Source of the DNA: Paenibacillus sinopodophylli
Lineage (GTDB): Bacteria > Bacillota > Bacilli > Paenibacillales > Paenibacillaceae
Direction: 5' to 3'
NCBI RefSeq assembly: GCF_005930355.1
Contig: NZ_VDBO01000014.1
Span: 1-64,000, forward strand
DNA: 64,000 bases
Shown: positions 26,744 to 34,907 of the stretch, one piece after another
How positions within the stretch are numbered: position 1 is the stretch's first letter
Layout of the letters: every line of letters begins with the position of its first letter
Program-made: the position numbers and the translations under genes
Notes under the pieces: model-generated
The model's input: only the letters and a program-made list of their open reading frames with translations
What the model was told of the DNA's origin: nothing
Database searches by the model: none

Positions 26744-27272
26744 ACGTTTATATGCAGCAACAATTGATTCTAAGATCGGACCTTTGACGCTGACCGCAAG
26801 TGACGAAGCTGTCTGCCATTTGGATTTCGCTTCTTATGAGGCAGCTTTGGAAGGTCTTCAACAATGGGCTGGCCGTCAGATAGGGCCGCATGCTGCAGAA
26901 ATTACATTCTTGGAAGCTTCCAAGCATCCCTTGCTGAATGAGGCGTCCAATCAGCTTAACCGCTATTTCGAAGGAAAGCTTCAGCAGTTCGAGCTCCCCG
27001 TTCGAATGTACGGTACAACGTTTCAACAGAGAGTATGGGAAGCCCTTCGGCAAATTCCGTATGGAGAGACGCGTAATTATAAGGACATTGCGGTTATGCT
27101 GGGCCAGCCAGGTGCGATGCGTGCTGTAGGCGGGGCAAATAACCGCAACCCCGTGTCCATCATTGTACCTTGTCACAGGGTTATCGGAGCAAGCGGCCAA
27201 ATGGTCGGTTATGGCGGGGGCCTGCCTATCAAAATTGCACTGCTGGACTTGGAAAAAAGCGCTTCGTATTAG
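26730..27272 (+). CDS. ogt: Methylated-DNA-protein-cysteine methyltransferase
   Basis: Repairs O6-alkylguanine by transferring the alkyl group to its own cysteine. 180 residues with the active site IVPCHRVI (Cys148), the preceding YGETRNYKDIA and AVGGANNRNP helices, and the N-terminal Ogt-type domain. Start lies within the end of queG, after GGGGAAG, so it is probably coupled. A small DNA-repair step in an otherwise housekeeping operon. Confidence 0.95.
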   Translation: MQVSERLYAATIDSKIGPLTLTASDEAVCHLDFASYEAALEGLQQWAGRQIGPHAAEITFLEASKHPLLNEASNQLNRYFEGKLQQFELPVRMYGTTFQQRVWEALRQIPYGETRNYKDIAVMLGQPGAMRAVGGANNRNPVSIIVPCHRVIGASGQMVGYGGGLPIKIALLDLEKSASY

Positions 27273-27319
27273 TTGAATATTGGGGTCGAAAAAAGAGTGA
27301 ACTCGTAAAAACCCGTTCA

Positions 27320-27348
27320 TTGCGCGTACGGGTCGAACATGCTATCAT
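27320..27348 (+). promoter_or_regulatory. Promoter of the yneF-like gene
   Basis: TTGCGC (27320-27325), 17 bp, TGC-TATCAT (27343-27348, extended -10), 50 bp before the start codon. Confidence 0.55.
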
Positions 27349-27398
27349 TGGAACATTATACACACAGCAGGAGCTATAGAAAGGGTCAGGTGAAAGGT

Positions 27399-27620
27399 AT
27401 GACTTGGGTAAATATCGTAGTACCTATCGTTACATTATTGGCAGGAGCTGTAGGGGGATTTTTTGTAGGCGTATTCTATCTGCGCAAGCAGCTTGAGAAA
27501 ATGCAGAACGATCCAGAGATGATTCAGAAGATGGCTAAGCAAATGGGCTACAACCTGAACAAGCAGCAGATGCAAAAAGCGCAGCACATGATGAAAAACC
27601 AAAAAATGCCTCGCAGGTAA
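27399..27620 (+). CDS. YneF-family (UPF0154) small membrane protein
   Basis: 73 residues with one N-terminal membrane segment (VNIVVPIVTLLAGAVGGFFVGVF, residues about 4-26) and a charged, helical C-terminus with NDPEMIQKMAKQMG and NKQQMQKA, which are the conserved UPF0154 motifs. The function of the family is unknown. ATG 27399 follows AGGTG; the frame extends further upstream to 27339, across the promoter, and that part is not family-like. Confidence 0.87.
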   Translation: MTWVNIVVPIVTLLAGAVGGFFVGVFYLRKQLEKMQNDPEMIQKMAKQMGYNLNKQQMQKAQHMMKNQKMPRR

Positions 27621-27656
27621 GGGTTTGCGTGAAGGGGAAGGAAGGAGAGTTCGGAA

Positions 27657-28250
27657 ATGGCGGGAAGAAAAGACTATGTCAATTCGGCTGTAACGAGCAA
27701 TCGGGAGCAGATTGAGTATCATATAAAAGAAGTGCTCAAGCTAATTGGGGAAAATGTCGAGCGTGAAGGCTTGCTTGATACGCCTGCCCGTGTAACTCGT
27801 ATGTATGAAGAAATCTTTGCCGGTTATGAGGTTGATCCTCGCGAGGTGCTTGGTGTTACGTTCGATGAGCAGCATGAGGAGCTTGTTATCGTCAAAGATA
27901 TCGTGTATTACAGCCAATGCGAGCATCATATGGCTCCATTCTTCGGGAAAGCGCATATCGGCTATTTGCCAAGCGGGAAAATCGCCGGGCTTAGCAAGCT
28001 TGCAAGACTCGTTGAAGCGGTCACCCGCCGTTTGCAGGTGCAAGAGCGTATTACGTCGCAGATTGCAGACATCCTCGATGAGGAGCTTATGCCGAATGGT
28101 GTAATGGTCGTTGTGGAAGGCGAGCACCTATGTATGTGTGCACGCGGCGTGAAGAAACCTGGGAGCAAGACGGTCACGTCTGCAGTAAGGGGAGAATTCC
28201 GCACCAATTCCGCACTTCGTTCTGAGTTCCTAACGCTGCTCAAGCAATAG
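27657..28250 (+). CDS. folE: GTP cyclohydrolase I
   Basis: Converts GTP to dihydroneopterin triphosphate, the first step of folate synthesis, and also a precursor for queuosine. 197 residues: DTPARVTRMYEEIFAGY, zinc ligands in SQCEHHMAPFFG and HLCMCARGV, plus KIAGLSKLARLVE and RRLQVQERIT. All are typical of type IA. AAGGAGAG precedes the ATG. Own terminator. Confidence 0.97.
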   Translation: MAGRKDYVNSAVTSNREQIEYHIKEVLKLIGENVEREGLLDTPARVTRMYEEIFAGYEVDPREVLGVTFDEQHEELVIVKDIVYYSQCEHHMAPFFGKAHIGYLPSGKIAGLSKLARLVEAVTRRLQVQERITSQIADILDEELMPNGVMVVVEGEHLCMCARGVKKPGSKTVTSAVRGEFRTNSALRSEFLTLLKQ

Positions 28251-28262
28251 CATGGCGATATT

Positions 28263-28301
28263 AAGTCCGACTAGGGTGCATCCCAGGTCGGACTTTTGTT
28301 T
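28263..28301. terminator. Terminator between folE and the SOD-like gene
   Basis: Stem AAGTCCGAC (28263-28271) with GTCGGACTT (28288-28296), then TTTGTTT. Serves folE on the plus strand and lies at the end of the convergent gene. Confidence 0.75.
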
Positions 28302-29385
28302 AATATGGAGCCCAAATTAGCTTGCGGGCTTCTTCAAAGCGTTCATTCACATATGGCCAAATAACAATGTTCCACCAGTCCTGTACATACGCATGACGAT
28401 TGCCTTGATGCTTGAGGTAATAGGCATGCTCCCACACATCGAGTACAAGAATGGGAATAACGTCCCATTGTGATAAGTTTTGATGCTTCTCGGCGGTCAG
28501 AATTTCGAGCCGCCTGCTGCGCGGGCTCCAGACGAGAAGAGCCCAGCCGCCGCCTTCTACTTTCACCGCTGCTTCACTAAAATGTTTGCGGAAGGAGGAG
28601 ATGCTGCCGAAGTCACTGTGAAGCTGTTGACTAAGTGATCCAACCGGCTCCCCGCCGCCATAGGGTGACATGACATTCCAATATAGAGTATGCAAATAAT
28701 GTCCTGCTCCATTAAAGGCAAGCTCGCGTTCCCAATGCTTCACAAGCTCAAATTGATTGGACCGGCGCGCCTTTTGCAGCTCAAGCTCGGCTTTATTCAG
28801 ACCATCAACATAGGCGCGATGATGCGTATCATGATGAATACGCATCGTTTGCTCATCGATGTATGGCTCCAAAGCATCATAAGAGTAAGGCAGCGGCGGA
28901 AAGCTATGACCGCCTATCGGAACCTGCTGAACGGGAGCATGCAGCTTACGACTGTCGGAGCCGTTCGCGGATTGGCGATATGCGCTCATCAAGCCGATGT
29001 AATAGTTGGATTCTCGAATGGAATGAAGGATGATCGTTTTCGATATTGGTGAAGCGACTGCTGCAGTTCGTTCAATAAGCTGTGACAGCTGGTCGACATA
29101 GGTACGAGACTGCTCAAGGGCTGCTTGAACAAGGGAATCTACCGTTTGGTCTACATAGGAAGGCAAGCGAGTGGGGTAAGGGAGCCATTCGTCCAGCCGC
29201 TGATGCGTATATTGGGCAGTCTGTGAGAAGACAGGCTCCCAAGCTTGAAGAAGCTGAGCATATTGCTGTTCCATTTCTGGAGAGGCTTGCCTAATAACGG
29301 CAGCATGCTCCTTCTCCTGCAGCTTCCACTGGCGGATCAGCTCCATGACGCGAACCGGCATGAGCGCTCCGTAAACAAAAAGCAC
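28300..29385 (-). CDS. Fe/Mn superoxide dismutase with helical N-terminal extension
   Basis: 361 residues. The C-terminal 200 are a complete Fe/Mn SOD with all four ligands: MRIHHDTHHRAY, GAGHYLHTLYW, and LDVWEHAYYL. The N-terminal 160 are helical, with EKEHAAVIRQ and IRESNYYIGLM that recall the ferritin-like DUF2935 family; this similarity is only by eye. B. subtilis also has a long SodF. GTG 29385 is 8 nt after AAGGAGG (29394-29400) and is preferred to the ATG 2 nt from the same site and to a TTG at 29442. No signal peptide is evident. Confidence 0.85.
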   Translation of the reverse strand: MLFVYGALMPVRVMELIRQWKLQEKEHAAVIRQASPEMEQQYAQLLQAWEPVFSQTAQYTHQRLDEWLPYPTRLPSYVDQTVDSLVQAALEQSRTYVDQLSQLIERTAAVASPISKTIILHSIRESNYYIGLMSAYRQSANGSDSRKLHAPVQQVPIGGHSFPPLPYSYDALEPYIDEQTMRIHHDTHHRAYVDGLNKAELELQKARRSNQFELVKHWERELAFNGAGHYLHTLYWNVMSPYGGGEPVGSLSQQLHSDFGSISSFRKHFSEAAVKVEGGGWALLVWSPRSRRLEILTAEKHQNLSQWDVIPILVLDVWEHAYYLKHQGNRHAYVQDWWNIVIWPYVNERFEEARKLIWAPY

Positions 29386-29474
29386 GACCATCGCCTCCTT
29401 TGTTGCAACAATAGCATCTAAGTTAGATGTATTCTTTGCCAAAGGGGCTTATGTCGTGCTTGCTGATTATATTC

Positions 29475-29577
29475 AAATATAAGAGTTTATAAGTTTCACC
29501 TTTATACTTCGCTTATATTTCTCGGACTGAAACGCGCTGCACCGCCAGAGGACGGCGACAGCCGTTTCACCTTGGTT
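29475..29577. repeat. GCTTATATTTC intergenic repeat, copy 1
   Basis: AAATATAAG (29475) followed 37 bp later by CTTATATTTC (29512), then GACGGCGACAGCCGTTTCACCTT. The same modules recur at 31735-31845 in the same order, offset within a repeat of about 100 bp. The last module contains the stop codon of the adjacent hydrolase gene. Confidence 0.65.
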
Positions 29578-30622
29578 CAGCTTGGAGCTGCAAGTCTACT
29601 TGACTCAAAAACAAAACGGCTCTTTGGATATATTCGCTCGGATGAACCTGGAATAGAAGCTCATGCTTACCGTCCTGTACGATCCAAGAACGAGAGAGAG
29701 TATTGCCTTGTCCTTCCGCAATAGCTTCAGCTGTTGCGAAGGGGGCTTTCACATCATTTGTGCCATGTATAATAAAGAGTGGAATGTCGTATTTATTAGC
29801 TATAACCTCGCTGGCTGGTATGGAGCCGAAGCTTGTTCCTGTCCATAGCGGAATCAACGATTCTATTAGCGGCAATGAGAAGTTAGGCAGGGATACGAAT
29901 TGGTTCAGGTTATCGAATAGCGCTTCGGAGCTTGGGATAAACAAGCTGTCGAGTATCATAGCGTCAATCTCATCCGTCTGCAGGGCAGCTTGCAAGGCTG
30001 TACCGGCTCCCATCGAGAAGCCCCATACGACAATATCCTCAGCACCGCGGGATTTGGCATAATCAACAGCTGCTAGCAGCTGTTGTGATTCCTCCAGTCC
30101 GCCTGTAGCTGGCGCTTTGTACTCCTTCGAGGCGTATCCATAGTCGAATAGCAATATATTATAGTTCAAGCCATGAAGCAGCTTGGATAGTTCATACATA
30201 GGTACCCACGTTTCTTCACGGTTCGCGCCATAGCCATGGCTGAACACTACCGTTCGAACGGATGCTTCAGACGAGGCGCTATCCGTCTCTGCCGGAATAA
30301 ACCAGCCGCTGACGGTCGTGTTGCCGCTCTTACTAGGGAAAATGACATCCTCATAATCTAGGCCGATAGCCGCTTGCGGATTAGAGGTGAGCGGTGCAAC
30401 GTAAGGATAAGCGAGCATCCAAGCTACATAGCCATGAAAAATAATGACAAGAAGCAAGCACATCGCCGTTACGGAAGCGATGGAGGCAATGAGCAAATGC
30501 TTGCCGCGGCTTCTCGTTCTTCGCAAGAGGAAGGAGTTGCTCGAGTCTCCTAGCGGAAAGGGTTGAAGGCTCTGCGGAAACCCACCTTCAAGCGGCATTG
30601 GTGTCATCATCGTTGTACTCAT
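29567..30622 (-). CDS. Membrane-anchored alpha/beta hydrolase
   Basis: 351 residues. Cytoplasmic N-terminus of about 45 residues, one membrane segment (HLLIASIASVTAMCLLLVIIF), then an extracellular alpha/beta hydrolase: HGYGANREETW (oxyanion region), nucleophile GFSMGAG, acid in HGTNDVKAPF, and His in GKHELLF. It resembles the YqkD/BEM46-type surface hydrolases. ATG 30622 is 8 nt after GGGAGG; the frame continues to 30691 without a better site. The substrate is unknown. Divergent from the IclR gene. Confidence 0.85.
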   Translation of the reverse strand: MSTTMMTPMPLEGGFPQSLQPFPLGDSSNSFLLRRTRSRGKHLLIASIASVTAMCLLLVIIFHGYVAWMLAYPYVAPLTSNPQAAIGLDYEDVIFPSKSGNTTVSGWFIPAETDSASSEASVRTVVFSHGYGANREETWVPMYELSKLLHGLNYNILLFDYGYASKEYKAPATGGLEESQQLLAAVDYAKSRGAEDIVVWGFSMGAGTALQAALQTDEIDAMILDSLFIPSSEALFDNLNQFVSLPNFSLPLIESLIPLWTGTSFGSIPASEVIANKYDIPLFIIHGTNDVKAPFATAEAIAEGQGNTLSRSWIVQDGKHELLFQVHPSEYIQRAVLFLSQVDLQLQAEPR

Positions 30623-30675
30623 GTAGGTGTCCTCCCTATGCGTGCAACCCTCTATGGATGAAGCATTCCATAAGT

Positions 30676-30690
30676 TGTAAGCGCTTTTCA
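30676..30690 (-). promoter_or_regulatory. cre-like site before the hydrolase gene
   Basis: TGTAAGCGCTTTTCA differs from the symmetric CcpA site TGTAAGCGCTTACA by about one inserted base and one change. It lies 54 nt upstream of the hydrolase start. Weak evidence for catabolite control. Confidence 0.3.
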
Positions 30691-30814
30691 TTTCTAGTAC
30701 TTTAATCGTAGTCCGGTCCTAGGAGCCTGTCAATTGATGTCGAGGTATTGTTAATCATTTGTAATATTACTGTAATGTAAAGAACTCTTCTTTACGAGAA
30801 TGGAAGCTATGAGT

Positions 30815-30850
30815 TATACTGAATGAGAATGGGTTTCATTCAGTGAAACC
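30815..30850 (+). promoter_or_regulatory. iclR promoter and palindromic operator
   Basis: A -10-like TATACT (30815-30820) is followed by GGTTTCA-TTCAG-TGAAACC (30832-30850), a perfect 7-5-7 inverted repeat at about the transcription start. IclR-family proteins such as KdgR bind TGAAAC/GTTTCA-type palindromes, so this is a likely autoregulatory operator. A near copy is found before acnA. Confidence 0.6.
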
Positions 30851-30872
30851 TTCAAAGGGGAGGTGCGGCTGC

Positions 30873-31616
30873 ATGGAAGAAGGGAAATCAACGGTTCGGG
30901 CAGTGGATCGGGCGCTTGATATATTATTGTGTTTTACTTCAAAAACAGACTGGGCGATGACGGAGATTGCTGAACATGTCGGCCTGCACAAAAGCACGGT
31001 TCACCGGATGCTTGCGACGCTTGAGGAGAAGGGCTTCATTGAGCGGGACCGACAAACGGACCGTTATCACCTGGGTATGAAAATGTGGGAGCTGTCCGCC
31101 AACTTATCACGTTCAGACGATCAAGCAACGATTTGGCTGCCAGAGATGGAGCGGCTTCGCGATCTACTGGGAGAAACCGTTAGTATATATGTAAGAGATG
31201 GTTCAGAGCGTATTCGCATCCAGGCCGTGCAGAGCAATCAGCCTGTAAGGCGAGTAGCGCCTGTCGGAGTAAGGCTGCCGCTATATGCAGGGGCATCAAG
31301 TAAGGTACTCATCGCTTATTCTGATCTTTTGGTACAAGAGAGCATATTCGGAGATCCGGCTTGGCTGTATACAATTGATTTGGATCAATATAAGCAGCAG
31401 TTGGATGAGATTTGTGAGCAAGGCTACGCAACCAGCTTTGAGGAGCGAGAGCCAGGTGCTGCAGCATTGTCCGCACCGATATTCAATCGAACAGGCAAGC
31501 TTGCGGCTGCTCTATCTGTATCAGGGCCAGCGAGCAGGCTTACGATGGAGACGATGAGGGAGTATGCTCCTATTATGATGGAGTCTGCCAAACGGATGGG
31601 GATTATGATATTGTAA
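30873..31616 (+). CDS. IclR-family transcriptional regulator
   Basis: 247 residues. N-terminal winged helix-turn-helix (DILLCFTSKTDWAMTEIAEHVGLHKSTVHRMLATLE, here cited as the segment from residue 18 to 53) and a C-terminal effector domain with GVRLPLYAGASSKVLIAY and the GAAALSAPIFNRTGKLAAALSVSGP signature near residues 200-225. ATG 30873 follows AGGGGAGG. Its effector is unknown; the family usually senses small carboxylates or aromatics. A perfect palindrome sits in its promoter, and acnA, convergent downstream, has almost the same palindrome. Confidence 0.93.
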   Translation: MEEGKSTVRAVDRALDILLCFTSKTDWAMTEIAEHVGLHKSTVHRMLATLEEKGFIERDRQTDRYHLGMKMWELSANLSRSDDQATIWLPEMERLRDLLGETVSIYVRDGSERIRIQAVQSNQPVRRVAPVGVRLPLYAGASSKVLIAYSDLLVQESIFGDPAWLYTIDLDQYKQQLDEICEQGYATSFEEREPGAAALSAPIFNRTGKLAAALSVSGPASRLTMETMREYAPIMMESAKRMGIMIL

Positions 31617-31624
31617 GCATCGAG

Positions 31625-31657
31625 CAGGTCTGGGACTATTCCTAGACCTGTTTTTTT
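31625..31657 (+). terminator. Terminator after iclR
   Basis: CAGGTCT (31625-31631) pairs with AGACCTG (31644-31650) and is followed by seven T. Confidence 0.9.
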
Positions 31658-31734
31658 GACGTATAGGAATGGAGATGAGTTTGCTCATCTATTCTCTATA
31701 CGTTTCGCAGAAATGATGGCGTTAATAGAAAGAA

Positions 31735-31855
31735 CGGCGACTGCCGTTTCACCTTGAAATATAAGAAATTATAAGTTTGTTAGCTTATAAAGGGCTTATA
31801 TTTCACCGTCAAAGCTACTTCAGCGTCTTAAAGGACGCCGTCATGCGTTTTTGCT
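31735..31855. repeat. GCTTATATTTC intergenic repeat, copy 2
   Basis: GCCGTTTCACCTT (31743-31755), AAATATAAG (31757), then GCTTATATTTC (31794-31804) with 38-bp internal spacing, and further bases related to copy 1 at 29475-29577. No open frame. It fills most of the iclR-acnA gap. Confidence 0.65.
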
Positions 31856-31880
31856 TGGAATAGAGGACGTTAGGGTACGA

Positions 31881-31923
31881 AAAAGAGAGCAAAGCCCTCT
31901 TGAATGAAGGCCTTGCTCTCTTT
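31881..31923 (-). terminator. Terminator after acnA
   Basis: On the minus strand AAGAGAGCAAGGCC pairs with GGGCTTTGCTCTCTT and runs into TTTTTC, 17 nt beyond the acnA stop. Confidence 0.85.
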
Positions 31924-31939
31924 GGTTATTGCACGAATT

Positions 31940-34663
31940 CTATGCGGTTGTATTCATGTTAGCAATCATTTGGCGAAGCACCGTTTGAAGGATACCGCCG
32001 TTACGGTAGTAATCAACGTCAACAACGGAGTCAAGACGAACAATCGCTGGGAATTCGAAAGTCGTACCGTCTTCGCGCGTCGCTGTAACCGTAACCTGCT
32101 GGCCTGGTGTTACGTCGTTGGACAAGCCCGCGATGTCGAATGTTTCGCGGCCAGTAATGTTAAGCGTCTTCCAGCCTTGACCCTCTGGGAATTGAAGCGG
32201 CAATACGCCCATGCCCACAAGGTTGGAGCGGTGAATACGCTCGAAGCTCTCAGCGATAACAGCTTTCACGCCTAGAAGGAAAGTACCTTTGGCAGCCCAG
32301 TCACGCGAGCTTCCTGTACCGTATTCTTTACCAGCAAGAACAACAAGGTTTTTGCCGTCTTTCTGATATTTCATCGAAGCATCGTAGATGGACATGACTT
32401 CGTCAGTCGGAAGGTAAGTCGTTACGCCGCCTTCTGTGCCAGGAGCTACTTGGTTACGAATTCGGATGTTCGCGAACGTTCCGCGCATCATGACTTCGTG
32501 GTTACCACGGCGTGAGCCGTACGAGTTGAAGTCTTCGCGTTTAACGCCGTTCTCGATCAAGTATTGGCCGCCAGGGCTGTTTACAGTAATGTTACCTGCT
32601 GGAGAGATATGATCCGTCGTTACGGAATCGCCCATCAACGCAAGTACGCTTGACGAATGAATATCTTGGATGTCGTTAAGGTCAGGTCCAAGATTTTCGA
32701 AGAATGGCGGATTTTGAATGTAAGTGGATTTATTATCCCACTCGTAGCTCTCGCCCTTAGGAACAGAAATCGCATTCCAACGCTCATTTTGTGTAAATAC
32801 GTTCTCGTATTTGTCGCGGAACATCTGCGGGTTAAGCGCTGCTGTCATCGCGTCGTTGATTTCTTTGGAAGTTGGCCAAATATCCTTAAGGAATACTGGT
32901 TTATTGTCTTCCGTGAAGCCGATTGGCTCAGTTGTCAAATCGATGTTAGTCGTTCCTGCAAGCGCGTAAGCGATAACTAGCGGCGGCGAAGCCAAGTAGT
33001 TAGCTTTTACTTGTGCATGGACACGACCCTCGAAGTTACGGTTACCTGAGAGAACAGCAGAAACCGTCATATCGTTGTCGGCAATTGCTTTGCTTACTTC
33101 ATCAGGAAGCGGACCGGAGTTACCGATACAAGTTGCGCAGCCATAGCCTGCAACGTGGAATCCAAGCGCTTCAAGCGGCTCGATTAGATTTGCTTTTGTC
33201 AGGTATTCTGTAACGACAAGCGAGCCCGGCGTTAGAGAGCTTTTAACGTAAGCAGGTTTTTTAAGTCCAAGTGCTACAGCTTTCTTAGCTACGAGGCCGG
33301 CACCAACCATTACGCTTGGGTTGGATGTATTCGTACAGCTTGTGATTGCAGCAATTACGACTGCACCAGTGCCCATTTTGCTCACTTGGCCGTCATTGTG
33401 TTTAACGGTAACGAACTGCTCGATCTTCTCTTCGTTGAGGCCGTATCCGCCTTTGTCGATCGGAGTGCGGATAATGCTGTTGAAGGATTCCTTCATAGCT
33501 GTAAGCTCAACGCGGTCTTGTGGACGTTTCGGACCAGCAAGCGATGGAACGATTGTAGAAAGATCAAGCTCAACAACGTCGGAGAATACAGGATCTGGTG
33601 TCTCATCTGTACGGAACATGTCTTGTGCTTTGTAGTAAGAGCCAACAAGCTCAATCAGGTCATCGGAGCGGCCTGTTTGTTGCAAGTAGCTTAGAGTCTC
33701 GTCATCGACTGGGAAGAAGCCGATTGTCGCACCGTATTCTGGAGCCATGTTGGCAACGGTAGCACGGTCAGCAAGACTGATATTGGAGAGGCCAGGGCCG
33801 AAGAATTCAACGAATTTGCCGACAACGCCTTTTTTACGCAAAATTTGAGTGACAGTAAGCGCAAGGTCAGTTGCAGTAGAGCCTTCTGCCAGCTTGCCAG
33901 TCAATTTGAAGCCGATAACCTCAGGCATAACGAAATAAAGCGGTTGGCCAAGCATACCAGCTTCAGCCTCGATACCGCCAACGCCCCAGCCTACAACGCC
34001 GAGTCCGTTGATCATCGTTGTATGCGAATCCGTACCAACGAGGGAGTCAGGGAATACGACAGTTTCGCCGTCAATTGTTTTCGTTGCCGCAACAGAGGCT
34101 AGGTACTCAAGGTTAACTTGGTGAACGATACCTGTGCCCGGTGGAACCGCGCGGAAGTTATCGAATGCCGTTTGTGCCCAGCGAAGGAAGCGGTAACGCT
34201 CTTCGTTGCGCTCAAACTCAACCTTCGTATTGTACTCAAGCGCTTCTGGTGAACCAAATGCGTCTACCATTATCGAGTGGTCAATAACAAGGTCAACGGG
34301 TACAAGCGGATTGATCTTTTTTGGATCTCCGCCAGCTTTTTTCACTGTATCGCGCATTGCAGCAAGGTCAACAACAACCGGAACACCGGTGAAATCCTGC
34401 AATACGATACGAGCTGGGATGAAAGGAATTTCTTTGTCTTCGCGTCCGTCAGCCCAAGTAGCAAGCTGCTTTACATGCTCAGGAGTAATCGCACGTCCGT
34501 CGAATTGGCGAACAGCTGCCTCCAAAAGTACTTTAATAGAGAAAGGCAATTTCGAAATATCGCCTAGTCCTTGTTCTTCAAGTCCGCCCAGACGGTAGTA
34601 AGCGTAAGACTTGCCACCCGCGTCCAGCGTTGTGCGAACCGAATAATGATTTTGTGTAGCCAT
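31940..34663 (-). CDS. acnA: Aconitate hydratase A
   Basis: TCA-cycle enzyme that isomerises citrate to isocitrate with a 4Fe-4S cluster; in B. subtilis the orthologue (CitB) is also an RNA-binding regulator. 907 residues, normal for the AcnA/IRP type. Cluster cysteines are in ITSCTNTSNPSVM and GYGCATCIGNSGPL. DFTGVPVVVDLAAMR, LVGTDSHTTMINGLGV and YGTGSSRDWAAKGT are also visible. ATG 34663 is 7 nt after GAGGAG; longer in-frame starts lack a site and run through the palindrome at 34689-34713. Confidence 0.96.
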   Translation of the reverse strand: MATQNHYSVRTTLDAGGKSYAYYRLGGLEEQGLGDISKLPFSIKVLLEAAVRQFDGRAITPEHVKQLATWADGREDKEIPFIPARIVLQDFTGVPVVVDLAAMRDTVKKAGGDPKKINPLVPVDLVIDHSIMVDAFGSPEALEYNTKVEFERNEERYRFLRWAQTAFDNFRAVPPGTGIVHQVNLEYLASVAATKTIDGETVVFPDSLVGTDSHTTMINGLGVVGWGVGGIEAEAGMLGQPLYFVMPEVIGFKLTGKLAEGSTATDLALTVTQILRKKGVVGKFVEFFGPGLSNISLADRATVANMAPEYGATIGFFPVDDETLSYLQQTGRSDDLIELVGSYYKAQDMFRTDETPDPVFSDVVELDLSTIVPSLAGPKRPQDRVELTAMKESFNSIIRTPIDKGGYGLNEEKIEQFVTVKHNDGQVSKMGTGAVVIAAITSCTNTSNPSVMVGAGLVAKKAVALGLKKPAYVKSSLTPGSLVVTEYLTKANLIEPLEALGFHVAGYGCATCIGNSGPLPDEVSKAIADNDMTVSAVLSGNRNFEGRVHAQVKANYLASPPLVIAYALAGTTNIDLTTEPIGFTEDNKPVFLKDIWPTSKEINDAMTAALNPQMFRDKYENVFTQNERWNAISVPKGESYEWDNKSTYIQNPPFFENLGPDLNDIQDIHSSSVLALMGDSVTTDHISPAGNITVNSPGGQYLIENGVKREDFNSYGSRRGNHEVMMRGTFANIRIRNQVAPGTEGGVTTYLPTDEVMSIYDASMKYQKDGKNLVVLAGKEYGTGSSRDWAAKGTFLLGVKAVIAESFERIHRSNLVGMGVLPLQFPEGQGWKTLNITGRETFDIAGLSNDVTPGQQVTVTATREDGTTFEFPAIVRLDSVVDVDYYRNGGILQTVLRQMIANMNTTA

Positions 34664-34688
34664 CGTCATTCTCCTCTTTGAATGTAGT

Positions 34689-34713
34689 TTGTGTTTCGCT
34701 CTGTGAAACACAA
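34689..34713 (-). promoter_or_regulatory. Palindrome in the acnA leader
   Basis: TTGTGTTTC-GCTCTGT-GAAACACAA, a perfect 9-7-9 inverted repeat 26-50 nt before the acnA start codon. It differs from the known CcpC boxes of B. subtilis citB (ATAA-N7-TTAT). Its inner 17 bp match the palindrome in front of iclR at 14 of 17 positions. Confidence 0.65.
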
Positions 34714-34907
34714 TTTCAAAATCGCTATACTAACAGTATATCGTTAAAATAGTGCTTACGTAAAGTCCAATTATGTCTTTTCCGGCTTACTAATCGCTTG
34801 ATGATGCAAACTCACGAATATTACATGAAACGGAAGCATGCTTCATATAATGAAGCAGTTAATCTGCGTTAAGCTTGCAGTCACGACTAGGTCAAGGAGG
34901 GATTGCT

